A stretch of DNA of 41,469 nucleotides from Nonomuraea harbinensis (GTDB lineage: Bacteria > Actinomycetota > Actinomycetes > Streptosporangiales > Streptosporangiaceae), in the NCBI RefSeq assembly GCF_019396385.1, contig NZ_JAHKRN010000065.1:1-41469 (forward strand), read 5' to 3'. The notes below the pieces were generated by a model that was not told the DNA's origin, made no database searches, and was given only the letters and a program-made list of their open reading frames with translations. Both the position numbers and the translations under genes were made by a program. This document shows, piece after piece, positions 1 to 7,352 of this stretch (position 1 is the stretch's first letter; each line of letters starts with the position of its first letter).

Positions 1-400
1 GGATGTAGGTGAATCTCTGAAATCGCGTCTCTAGGGGCTTTCGGGTGTCTGCATCTCTCACGGCTGGATGACCTGCAGTTTCAGCTCTGCAGGACCTCCA
101 GGACCCGCGAATTACGTCGAACCCGGGGCCGAGGAGCGCCAGCGGGAGGAGCCAGAGCCAGGCCGTGTGCCTGAAGGACACGATCGCCGCCACCGTCGGC
201 TCGCGGAGGCTGATGGCCAGGACGTCCACGGTGACGGCGCCGGCGTCGTAGGCGTCTGGGCCGCTCACGTCGATCACGCGTTGTTCGTGTCCTCCGGTGA
301 TGGCGCGGGACTCCGAGGCGGGGGTCGTGGTCTCGACTCCCAGCCGGGGGAAGCGCAGGGTGACGGACGAGCCGGGGCGGGGGCACAGGGTCACCGTCAC
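1..400 (-). CDS. Partial unknown protein, cut by the left window edge
   Basis: Reading leftward, a frame stays open from the GPP34 stop near 610 to the window edge. Its first ordinary start is a GTG at 400. Upstream of that GTG the frame still looks like protein (for example THRIPAEVKGEAPLIEPTRG) but has no ATG, GTG or TTG. A CTG overlapping the GPP34 stop codon is the only start-like codon there. The product has a Thr/Val-rich, beta-like part followed by a short hydrophobic stretch (TAWLWLLPLALL), possibly a membrane segment. Beyond about position 115 toward the edge, GC content and third-position GC fall, as if the gene were broken or recombined. No family was recognised. It may be a pseudogene remnant, and the start is uncertain. 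Confidence 0.35.
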   Translation of the reverse strand, partial: MTVTLCPRPGSSVTLRFPRLGVETTTPASESRAITGGHEQRVIDVSGPDAYDAGAVTVDVLAISLREPTVAAIVSFRHTAWLWLLPLALLGPGFDVIRGSWRSCRAETAGHPAVRDADTRKPLETRFQRFTYI

Positions 401-609
401 CTTGTCCGCCGGCGGCTCCGTTCCGCTGGTCAGGTGGGCCAGGGCGGATTGGTCCTCGGGGCGTCCGCGGGTCGGCTCGATGAGTGGTGCCTCACCCTTG
501 ACCTCGGCGGGGATGCGGTGGGTGACCGACGGTGGCCAGCCGCCCGGGGTCGGTTGCTGGGGCCCCGCCGTTCGCCTGCGACGTGGGCCCGTCCCCGATC
601 TCCGTCTGG

Positions 610-1245
610 TCAGGTGGCCGTGCCGCCTGCGATCCTGCCGATGCTCTCCTTGGCGGCCTGGTCGAACGATTGCGCGACCAGGGTGCCCAGGGGGTTCTGG
701 GCTGCCATCTCCTGGGCGCGTCGGCGTTCCGGTTTCGGCAGGTTCTTGGGGAGCAGCTTGCCCGCGTGGGCCAGGGAGACGAGTGCCGAGACGCGGGCGT
801 CGGGCTCGGCTCCGGTCAGCACGGCTCTCAAGCGGTCGTGGAGTGCCGCTCTTGGCGCCGGGCTGGTCTCAGGGTAGACCTCCTCTTTGAAGATGCGCAG
901 GTAGCGGCGGGTTTCTGCGGTGATCAGGCCTTGGCGTACGAGCGCGGCCAGTAATCGGGTGCGGCGCTCGGGTGTGTACATCGAGACCCACCAGTCGGTG
1001 AAGGCCGGGGGTGGGCCGCTGTGGGCTGTCAGGTGGTGGAGTGTCTCGTCCAGTTCGGGGTTGCCGGTGGGCTCGGGGTCGCGTACGTGTAGGTGGCCGT
1101 TCTCCAGGGCGAGTCTGTCCATGACGACGAGTTCGGTGAGCACGGCGGCGCTCAGCGTGTAGTCCAGCATCTCCTGGTTGACCGAGACCACGCCGTCGGG
1201 GCGGAGGGCCAGCAGGAGGAGCTCTTCGGCGATGAGCGGCTTCAT
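610..1245 (-). CDS. GPP34 (GOLPH3/VPS74-like) family protein
   Basis: The protein opens with MKPLIAEELLLLALRPDG, the usual start of bacterial GPP34 proteins, relatives of eukaryotic GOLPH3/VPS74 that bind phosphoinositides at the Golgi. The bacterial role is unknown. Features typical of the family are an N-terminal helix rich in Leu, the segment YTLSAAVLTELVVMDRLAL around residues 30-48, a helical middle with TRLLAALVRQGLI, and a late Ala/Asp-rich region with VSALVSLAHAGKLLPKNL. Length is 211 residues, near the family norm of about 210-230. I chose the ATG at 1245 rather than the in-frame TTG or ATG upstream because homologues begin with this motif. The gene directly precedes the uncertain left-edge frame with no spacing, so the two may have formed an operon. 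Confidence 0.85.
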   Translation of the reverse strand: MKPLIAEELLLLALRPDGVVSVNQEMLDYTLSAAVLTELVVMDRLALENGHLHVRDPEPTGNPELDETLHHLTAHSGPPPAFTDWWVSMYTPERRTRLLAALVRQGLITAETRRYLRIFKEEVYPETSPAPRAALHDRLRAVLTGAEPDARVSALVSLAHAGKLLPKNLPKPERRRAQEMAAQNPLGTLVAQSFDQAAKESIGRIAGGTAT

Positions 1246-1364
1246 GGATCCAATCTGGCGCATCGCGAGCCGGCATGGGCACCCGAAGCCTTTGGAGGAT
1301 CGCCCGGCGAGTGGCCCGGGAAACTGCGAGGAGGCGGCCGCCGAGGAACGGCTAGGGTGCGGGG

Positions 1365-1919
1365 ATGCGGCGGTGTGCGGGGTGCGGGTTGTGGGAGCCG
1401 GCCGGGGCGCCGGGGTGTGTGAAGTGCGCCCGGGTGGTGGACGGACTCGTCGAGGAGGGGTGGCGGGAGTTTCTGCGGGGGGAGTTCGGAGGGCTCTCCG
1501 CTGAGGAGGAGCGGGGGGTCGCCGAGATGGTGATCGACGAGCTCGACCGGCATCTCTGGCGGGTGGTCGACGCCGCCTATGACCGGCTGGTCTGCGGGGA
1601 GTGCGGGGGAGCGCTCAGCCGGGGGGCCGCCGGGTGCGCCACGTGTGATCGGGCGCATGGTTACCGGTACGCGGCGGTCGAGGTGGATCGGCCGGGGGTG
1701 GTGCCGGGGAACGAGCATGCGCTGCGGGTGAACGTGTCGGTGGTGCGGCGGCCGTACGGGATCTCCGAGAAGGAGTTGCTGGCGCGGCGGCTGTCGCTGC
1801 CGATCCTGCTGGAAGGACATCTGCCGACCATCGAGCAGGCGCAGGCGGCCCGGGCCGTTCTCAACAAGGGCGGATCGGCCGAGGAGTACGCGGCCTTCAT
1901 CTATCAGGAGTGGAGTTAG
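1365..1919 (+). CDS. Double zinc-ribbon conserved hypothetical protein
   Basis: This 184-residue protein has two four-cysteine clusters, each made of two CxxC pairs: C4-C7 with C18-C21, and C77-C80 with C91-C94. Each fits a rubredoxin-like zinc knuckle or ribbon. Between them is an acidic helical stretch (about residues 28-70), and after them a Val/Arg-rich region and a helical C-terminus ending in YAAFIYQEWS. No membrane segment or signal peptide is visible. A TAGGGT hexamer at 1353-1358 lies six bases before the ATG, which would fit a -10 box and a leaderless message, but no convincing -35 is present. The gene converges on the Uma2 gene with a ten-base gap. I do not recognise a named family; nucleic-acid binding or redox roles are only guesses. 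Confidence 0.7.
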   Translation: MRRCAGCGLWEPAGAPGCVKCARVVDGLVEEGWREFLRGEFGGLSAEEERGVAEMVIDELDRHLWRVVDAAYDRLVCGECGGALSRGAAGCATCDRAHGYRYAAVEVDRPGVVPGNEHALRVNVSVVRRPYGISEKELLARRLSLPILLEGHLPTIEQAQAARAVLNKGGSAEEYAAFIYQEWS

Positions 1920-1929
1920 CGGGGCCGCC

Positions 1930-2508
1930 TCAGCGCCTGACCTTGTCCAGGTCGAGATCGACGTCGACGGGGAAGCCGATGTCGGTGCGCAGCCGGCCGC
2001 GATGGATGCCGGTGGGCAGATAGGCCTTGACGGCGGGCTCCAGCTCGAAGGTGTAGGCGACGGGGCGGTCGTCCTCCAGCTCGACGCGCCAGAAGTGTTT
2101 GATGCCCGCGCTCGCGTATTTGCTCGGCTTGGTGGTGCGGTCTCTGTCGCGGGACTCCTCGGAGACCACCTCGACGACCAGATGAACGTCTGCCGGATTG
2201 AAAGTGGTGAGGCCGATCTGCTGGGCGGCAGCGGTCTTCACCAGCATGATGTCCGGCTCGGGGCGCTGGCGCAGGCCCAGGGTCACGGTCATCTCCCGGA
2301 TGACGACGAGGTGGTCGGGCGGGCGGAGCTCCCTTTCCAGCAGCCTGAGAACAAGCATGTGGAACATCGTCTGGGGCGACAACATGATGAGCCCACCATC
2401 GATCAGTTCGACGTGCGGGGGCGCGTCGGGGGGGAGGTGATCGAGCATGTCGGCGGTCCAGCCGCCCGGAGGGCCGGGGTAGAACCATTCCGGAAAGGCT
2501 GTGGTCAT
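1930..2508 (-). CDS. Uma2 family (DUF820) PD-(D/E)XK nuclease-like protein
   Basis: The 192-residue protein has the layout of Uma2/DUF820 proteins, which have the PD-(D/E)XK restriction-endonuclease fold and occur in many copies in actinobacteria and cyanobacteria. Their role is unproven. Signature parts are VELIDGGLIMLSP (about 33-45), PEPDIMLV (about 83-90, the acidic catalytic motif), VHLVVEVVSEESRDRD (about 107-122) and KPSKYASAGIKHFWRVEL (about 126-143, with the Lys/Tyr pattern). A good ribosome-binding site (AGGAGG, eight bases upstream) supports the ATG at 2508. It stands alone: the next leftward gene starts well beyond it and encodes an unrelated product. Confidence 0.9.
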   Translation of the reverse strand: MTTAFPEWFYPGPPGGWTADMLDHLPPDAPPHVELIDGGLIMLSPQTMFHMLVLRLLERELRPPDHLVVIREMTVTLGLRQRPEPDIMLVKTAAAQQIGLTTFNPADVHLVVEVVSEESRDRDRTTKPSKYASAGIKHFWRVELEDDRPVAYTFELEPAVKAYLPTGIHRGRLRTDIGFPVDVDLDLDKVRR

Positions 2509-2565
2509 GACGACGCCTCCTCGGAGATGTGACCCTTCGCAATCATGATGCCACGGTGGGTGGTG

Positions 2566-3147
2566 TCAGGGCTGCTCTTTGCGGTCCTGCATGGTCCTGC
2601 GGTAGAGGTCGTCGATCTCCTGGAGGGGGTCGGGGGCCGGGCGGCGGGCCTCGATCTCCAGGTCGGTGCGGGTGCGCAGGTCCTCCAGGCCGGTGGCCGA
2701 GTGTTGCACCTGGTCGCTGAGGAGATCGGCGCGGATGCGGGCGCACATGGCCGTCAGCTTCGCCTGGTGCTCACGCAGCGTGCCCAGCGTGGCGTGGTCG
2801 ACGTAGCGCGAGACGCGGGCCTGCTGCGCGTACATGCCGAGCTGGCCGTCGTGCACGTCGGCCTGGGCCGTCAGGTCGGACAGCAGGCGGGGCAGGTCGC
2901 CCAGGCCCCAGCCCTGGCGCTGGGCCTGCTCGACCGCCTGGCGGGTCAGCGAGACCTCGCGGCGCAGGTCGAGGCGGAGGCGCTCGACCTCGGCGGCGTC
3001 GCCGGCGCCCATGGCGTTGACGTGCGTGGTCAGCCGGGTGGTGGCCTCCCTGGCCTTGACCGCGGCCTTCTTGCCGACCTTGACCAGCACGTAGACGCCG
3101 ACCCCGGCGATCAGCAGCAGGAACGCCAGGATGACCAGCACGATCAT
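2566..3147 (-). CDS. Membrane-anchored coiled-coil protein of unknown function
   Basis: From the ATG at 3147 the 193-residue protein begins with one strong membrane segment (MIVLVILAFLLLIAGVGVYV) followed by a basic stretch (KVGKKAAVKAR). The rest is a long, charged, Arg/Glu/Gln-rich helical region with heptad character (about residues 40-190), consistent with a cytoplasmic coiled coil. An upstream in-frame GTG at 3171 is possible, but it sits directly against its AGGAGG, leaving no spacer. The longest frame, from 3363, runs through the upstream terminator hairpin and is unlikely. The form resembles small single-pass proteins that scaffold envelope or division functions in actinobacteria, but no family is recognised. 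Confidence 0.65.
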   Translation of the reverse strand: MIVLVILAFLLLIAGVGVYVLVKVGKKAAVKAREATTRLTTHVNAMGAGDAAEVERLRLDLRREVSLTRQAVEQAQRQGWGLGDLPRLLSDLTAQADVHDGQLGMYAQQARVSRYVDHATLGTLREHQAKLTAMCARIRADLLSDQVQHSATGLEDLRTRTDLEIEARRPAPDPLQEIDDLYRRTMQDRKEQP

Positions 3148-3224
3148 GAGGAGCTCGCCGATCGGGGACACCTCCTGTGTGGGGCTCTTGGTTTCGAGGA
3201 TAGTGCCCCCGCAGCGATGGGAAA

Positions 3225-3255
3225 GGCCCGGCAGCGGGGTGAACGCTGCCGGGCC
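3225..3255 (-). terminator. Intrinsic terminator after the DUF4126 gene
   Basis: A perfect 12-base-pair stem (GGCCCGGCAGCG with CGCTGCCGGGCC) has a seven-base loop. Read leftward it is followed by a short T run (TTTCCC). It lies between the DUF4126 stop at 3410 and the next leftward gene. Confidence 0.75.
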
Positions 3256-3409
3256 TCTCGTCATGCGGGCGCGGGGCGGGGGCCACTGAGCGCCCGCACG
3301 GCCGGCGGGCCGCCGTGGGGCGGACGCGGAACCCGACGGTACGGAACGAAGCGGGCATGCCACATCCGCCTGGCAGGTGTTGACGCGGTGACCGGTGCCG
3401 CGCTACCGG

Positions 3410-3997
3410 TCAGATCCGGTTCCGGCGGGCGCGCCGGCGGCGGACCTTCCTGATCACCCACCAGGCGATCAGCGCCAGCAGGATCAGGGCGAGGATCACC
3501 AGGACCGGCGCGAACACCGCCACCAGGCTCAGGCCCAGGGCGCCGCTGTCTTCGGCGACGCTGGCCACCGGGGCGCCGGCGCCCGCCGTGGTGGCGTTGA
3601 CCACCGGCCGGGCCGCGGTCTTCAGCAGGTGCACGGCCAGCGCCATGACGATGCCCAGCACCCAGCCGAGCCAGGGGTTCTCCGCCATCCAGGCCGAGCT
3701 GTCCAGCTCGGCCGCCGCGGTGGTGGCGCTGAACACCACGCCGCCGGACGCAGGCCGGACCGCCGTCTGGATCACGTCGTTCACCGTGTCGACGGCCGGC
3801 ACCTTGTCCAGCACGAACTCGGCGGCCAGCAGCACCGCGATCACCCCGAGCACGCCCCAGTTCGACAGCCAGGCGTACCCGTCGGGCAGCTTCACCGCGT
3901 CGGTGACGTTGGCGAGCACGCCCACGACCAGCAGGGGGATGTAGGCGTTCAGCCCGGCGGCGGTCGACAGGCCGAGTCCGGTCAGAGTGGCGAACAT
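3410..3997 (-). CDS. DUF4126 family integral membrane protein
   Basis: This 195-residue protein begins MFATLTGLGLSTAAGLNAYI, the characteristic opening of DUF4126 proteins, and has about four hydrophobic segments: near residues 5-30, 47-62, 105-122 and 155-185. The family's PDGYAWLSNWGVL and DTVNDVIQTAVRP segments are present, and the C-terminus is highly basic (KVRRRRARRNR). The function of the family is unknown. The ATG lies four bases past the TAG of the phosphotransferase gene, so the two are probably translated from one message and share the divergent promoter near 4910-4939. The terminator at 3225-3255 closes the unit. Confidence 0.9.
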   Translation of the reverse strand: MFATLTGLGLSTAAGLNAYIPLLVVGVLANVTDAVKLPDGYAWLSNWGVLGVIAVLLAAEFVLDKVPAVDTVNDVIQTAVRPASGGVVFSATTAAAELDSSAWMAENPWLGWVLGIVMALAVHLLKTAARPVVNATTAGAGAPVASVAEDSGALGLSLVAVFAPVLVILALILLALIAWWVIRKVRRRRARRNRI

Positions 3998-4001
3998 GGT
4001 T

Positions 4002-4904
4002 CTAGTCTGCCCGCGCCGCCTCGTCCATGAGGGACGGAAGCTCCGCGCCGGTGAACTCGGCCACCGCCCGCTCGTACTTCTCCATCCCCCACGACCAGAA
4101 GTCGAAGTCGATCGGCTGATCCGCGCCGTCCTGGATCGACGCCCACAGGGTCCAGCCGTACTTCGCCATCAGCCCCAGCAGCCGGGCGCGGGCGATCTTG
4201 TGGCGCAGGCGGCGGCCGTAGTAGGCGGTCACCAGCTCCTCCAGCTGGCCGGGCGAGAGGTCCGACTCGCTCCACAGGTTGCCCAGCTCGAAGCAGGGGT
4301 CGTTGTTGCCCGCGTACTCGTAGTCGATCAGCCAGAGGCGCTGCCCGTCGTCGATGATGTTGCCGGCCAGCAGGTCGTTGTTACACGGAACCGTCGCTTC
4401 CCGCCGCACTTCCAGACATTTCTGGATTTGAGCGACCTGGGGCATGAACTCCAGATATCGCGCCGGCAGCCGGAACCCGCGATCCCGCACGATCCCGAGA
4501 TACCGCCGCTGCACGTCGAACATGTCGAACTCGCGGGGAAAGCGCGGCCCCGCGTGCAGCCGCCGGCACGCCTCGGCCAGCCGGGGCAGGTTCGCCGGGT
4601 CGCGCACGTCGGCCTCGGTGAACGTACGCCCGGGGATGTAGCCCACGACCAGCCCCTCACCCGGCAGATAGGCGTGCACCGGAGCGCCCACCCCCGCCTC
4701 GGCGGCGGCCAGCGTCGCCAGGTGCTCGGCGTCCCTGTCGATGAACAGCAGCGAGCCGTCGCCGCCGAACACCCGCACCACGAACGTCCCGCCGTCGGTC
4801 GTCACCTTGAAGTTGCGGTTGGTCAGCCCGCCGGGCAGCTCCTCCACGGAACGCGGCACGCCGGACAGGAGGGGGATGCGGTCGAGGATCTCGAGCACGG
4901 CCAT
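4002..4904 (-). CDS. Choline/ethanolamine-kinase-like phosphotransferase
   Basis: This 300-residue protein has the APH/choline-kinase fold. It has an N-terminal nucleotide-binding part with GGLTNRNFKV (about 25-34) and FVVRVFGGDG (about 41-50), then a C-terminal lobe with the Brenner-type motif PCNNDLLAGN (173-182) and LIDYEYAGNNDPCFELGN (192-209, with the metal-binding Asp194). The order and the EYAG..D..FELGN motif match the choline/ethanolamine kinase (LicA-like) subgroup rather than antibiotic kinases. The usual catalytic HND reads NND here (175-177). The ATG at 4904 is five bases downstream of a TAGCAT -10 box, so the message is probably leaderless. The gene diverges from the FAD-GcvT enzyme and precedes DUF4126. 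The substrate is unknown; a choline-derived or amino-alcohol compound is an inference from subfamily and neighbour. Confidence 0.85.
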   Translation of the reverse strand: MAVLEILDRIPLLSGVPRSVEELPGGLTNRNFKVTTDGGTFVVRVFGGDGSLLFIDRDAEHLATLAAAEAGVGAPVHAYLPGEGLVVGYIPGRTFTEADVRDPANLPRLAEACRRLHAGPRFPREFDMFDVQRRYLGIVRDRGFRLPARYLEFMPQVAQIQKCLEVRREATVPCNNDLLAGNIIDDGQRLWLIDYEYAGNNDPCFELGNLWSESDLSPGQLEELVTAYYGRRLRHKIARARLLGLMAKYGWTLWASIQDGADQPIDFDFWSWGMEKYERAVAEFTGAELPSLMDEAARAD

Positions 4905-4909
4905 GGTCG

Positions 4910-4967
4910 ATGCTAAGCCGACGCGCGTTAAACGGTCTAGACCTTTAGAGTCACCGAAGGTTAGCCT
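4910..4967. promoter_or_regulatory. Mirror-symmetric divergent promoter pair sharing a GntR-type operator
   Basis: A perfect ten-base palindrome, GGTCTAGACC, lies at 4934-4943. Its right half supplies TAGACC (4938-4943) as a -35 box, followed after 18 bases by TAGCCT (4962-4967), six bases before the ATG at 4974. Its left half, on the other strand, supplies TAGACC (4939-4934), followed after 18 bases by TAGCAT (4915-4910), five bases before the ATG at 4904. The arrangement is exactly symmetric about 4938.5. The core is that of the known DasR-type operator (ACTGGTCTAGACCACT), and a HutC/DasR-type regulator is encoded at 7309-8124. A repressor on this site would cover both -35 boxes. The promoter assignment is by inspection only. 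Confidence 0.7.
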
Positions 4968-4973
4968 CGCCGC

Positions 4974-7352
4974 ATGAGCGACTCCGCGCGCATCGTGATC
5001 ATCGGAGGGGGCGTCGGCGGCGCCTCCGTCGCCTACCATCTGACCCTGCTCGGCGAGCGGGACGTGATCCTGCTGGACCGCGACGAGCTCACCAGCGGCT
5101 CGACCTTCCACTCGGCGGGCCTGGTCGGCCAGCTCCGCGCCGACCCCACGCTGACCAGGATGAACCAGTACTCCGTGGAGCTCTACCGGACACTGGACGC
5201 GGGCTGGACCGAGTGCGGCGGCATCAAGCTGGCCTCCACCCCCGAGCGGATGGCCGAGATCCGCCGCCAGATCGGCTGGGCGCGCACCTTCGGCCTGCCG
5301 CTGGAGGAGATCTCCGTCGCCGAGGCGGCCGAACTGTTCCCGCTGATGAGCACCGAGGGCGTGGTCGGCGCCGCCTACCTGCCCACCGACGGCCAGATCG
5401 ACCCCTCCCGGCTGTGCTACGCGCTGGCGGCCAGGGCCAGGGAGGGCGGGGCGCGCGTCCGTACCCGCACCAGGGTGCTCGGCCTGGACGTCACGGACGG
5501 CCGCGTGACCGGGGTGCGCACCGACCAGGGCGACATCGCCTGCGAGGTCGTCGTCAACTGCGGCGGCATGTTCGCCGCCGAGATCGGCCGCATGGCCGGC
5601 GTGCGCGTGCCGATCGTGCCGATGTCGCACCAGTACGTGGTCACCGACGGCTTCCACGAGCACCGGAACCTCCCCACGCTGCGCGACCCCGACCGGCTCG
5701 TCTACTACCGGCAGGAGGTCAGCGGGCTGGTCATGGGCGGGTACGAGCGCGAGTGCGCCCCCTGGACGGCCACGGCCGCCTCCCACGACGCGATACCCGC
5801 GGACTTCAACGGCCGGCTGCTGCCCGAGGACTGGCCGCGACTGGAGGAGATCTTCGACAACTCCCGGCTCCGCGTGCCCGCCATGGCAGACGTCGGCATC
5901 CGCAAGCTGATCAACGGGCCGGAGGCGTTCACCCCGGACAACGAGTTCATCCTGGGCGAGACCGAGGTCGGCGGGTTCTACGTGGCGGCCGGGTTCTGCG
6001 CGCACGGCATCGCGGGGGCGGGCGGCATCGGCAAGGTGATGGCCGAGTGGATCGCCGAGGGCGAGCCGTCCATGGACCTGTGGCACATGGACGTCCGCCG
6101 GTTCGGCGCCCAGTACCGCTCGCCGTCCTACACGCTCGCCCGCGCGGTGGAGAACTACGAGACCTACTACGACATCCGCTACCCGGGCGACGAGCGGCGG
6201 GCGGGCCGGCCGCTGCGGGTCTCTCCCGCGTACTCCTGGCACCGCGGCCACGGCGCCGTGTTCGGCGAGAAGTCCGGCTGGGAGCGGGTCAACCACTACG
6301 GGAGCGACGCCGGCGACGGCGACGAGCGGCCGCGCGGCTGGGCGGGGCGCAACTGGTCGCCCGCCATCGGCGCCGAGCACCGCGCCACGCGCGAGGCCGC
6401 CGGCCTGTTCGACGAGAGCTCGTTCGCCAAGATCGAGGTGACCGGCCCGGACGCCGCCGCGCTGCTGGAGTGGGTCTGCGACAACCGGGTCGCCCGCGCG
6501 ATCGGCGCGGTCACGTACACGCAGGCGCTCAACCGGCGCGGCGGGATCGAGTGCGACTTCACCGTCACCCGGCGCGGCGAGCGGGAGTTCCTCATCGTCA
6601 CCGGCACCGCGTTCGGCTCGCACGACCTCGGCTGGCTGCGCAAGCAGGCCCGGCTGCGCGGCGCCGACGTGCGGATCGCCGACGTGACCGGCCAGTACGC
6701 CTGCTTCGCGCTGTGGGGGCCGCGCGCCCGCGACATCCTCGGCGCGCTCACCCCCGACCCGCTCGGCTTCCCGTTCATGACCTCGCGCGAGCTGACCGTG
6801 GGCGACGTGCCCGTGCTGGCGCTGCGGGTGACGTTCGTCGGCGAGCTGGGCTGGGAGCTCTACTGCTCCAGCGAGTACGGGCTCGCCCTGTGGGAGACGC
6901 TGTGGCGGGCCGGTGAGCCGCACGGCATGGTCGCCGGCGGCTACAAGGCCATCGACAGCCTGCGCCTGGAGAAGGGCTACCGGGTGTGGGGGGCCGACAT
7001 CGGCCCCGAGACCACCCCGTACGAGGCCGGGCTCGGTTTCTGCGTCAAGATGGACAAGGAGTTCCTCGGCCGGGAGGCCCTCGACCCGCGGCCGAAGCGC
7101 AGGCTGCGCTGCGTCACCCTCGGCGACCCGCGCGCCGTCGCGCTCGGCAACGAGCCGGTGCGCGTCGACGGCGAGGTGGCCGCCCGCGTCACCTCCGGCG
7201 GCTACGGCTACACCGTCGGGTCCTCCATCGCCTACGCCTACCTGGAGGCCGAACCGGGCACCAAGGTCGAGATCGAGGTGGAGGGCACGTGGGTGCCCGG
7301 CACCGTCGTCAAGGAGCCGCTGTGGGACCCGGCGGGGGAGCGGGTCCGCTGA
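4974..7352 (+). CDS. FAD-dependent dimethylglycine/sarcosine-dehydrogenase-like enzyme with GcvT domain
   Basis: The 792-residue protein joins a DAO-type FAD domain (residues 1 to about 370) to a folate-binding GcvT/aminomethyltransferase domain (about 420-790), the architecture of dimethylglycine and sarcosine dehydrogenases. These demethylate N-methyl amines and pass the one-carbon unit to tetrahydrofolate. The Rossmann motif IVIIGGGVGG is at 7-16. SGSTFHSAGLVG (41-52) contains His46, matching the covalent-FAD histidine region of dimethylglycine dehydrogenase. The C-terminal part has VGELGWELYC and KAIDSLRLEKGYRVWGADI, typical of GcvT. The ATG follows a TAGCCT -10 by six bases, suggesting a leaderless message. 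The last 44 bases overlap the convergent GntR gene. The substrate cannot be read from sequence; N-methylglycine-type compounds are the family expectation. Confidence 0.88.
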   Translation: MSDSARIVIIGGGVGGASVAYHLTLLGERDVILLDRDELTSGSTFHSAGLVGQLRADPTLTRMNQYSVELYRTLDAGWTECGGIKLASTPERMAEIRRQIGWARTFGLPLEEISVAEAAELFPLMSTEGVVGAAYLPTDGQIDPSRLCYALAARAREGGARVRTRTRVLGLDVTDGRVTGVRTDQGDIACEVVVNCGGMFAAEIGRMAGVRVPIVPMSHQYVVTDGFHEHRNLPTLRDPDRLVYYRQEVSGLVMGGYERECAPWTATAASHDAIPADFNGRLLPEDWPRLEEIFDNSRLRVPAMADVGIRKLINGPEAFTPDNEFILGETEVGGFYVAAGFCAHGIAGAGGIGKVMAEWIAEGEPSMDLWHMDVRRFGAQYRSPSYTLARAVENYETYYDIRYPGDERRAGRPLRVSPAYSWHRGHGAVFGEKSGWERVNHYGSDAGDGDERPRGWAGRNWSPAIGAEHRATREAAGLFDESSFAKIEVTGPDAAALLEWVCDNRVARAIGAVTYTQALNRRGGIECDFTVTRRGEREFLIVTGTAFGSHDLGWLRKQARLRGADVRIADVTGQYACFALWGPRARDILGALTPDPLGFPFMTSRELTVGDVPVLALRVTFVGELGWELYCSSEYGLALWETLWRAGEPHGMVAGGYKAIDSLRLEKGYRVWGADIGPETTPYEAGLGFCVKMDKEFLGREALDPRPKRRLRCVTLGDPRAVALGNEPVRVDGEVAARVTSGGYGYTVGSSIAYAYLEAEPGTKVEIEVEGTWVPGTVVKEPLWDPAGERVR

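Noticed and set aside
1930..2508. Restriction-modification or defence system based on the Uma2 gene
   Set aside because: No methyltransferase, helicase or other defence gene adjoins it. Uma2 genes are scattered singly in many actinobacteria.
4934..4943. Simple XbaI-like palindrome by chance
   Set aside because: GGTCTAGACC contains TCTAGA, but the symmetric -35/-10 spacing on both strands and the matching GntR subfamily make a regulatory role more likely than chance.
4905..6923. Long leftward extension of the phosphotransferase frame across the FAD-GcvT gene
   Set aside because: Arg/Ala/Gly/Val-rich antisense translation with no homology pattern. The true start at 4904 has a matching -10 box and the family's opening motif.
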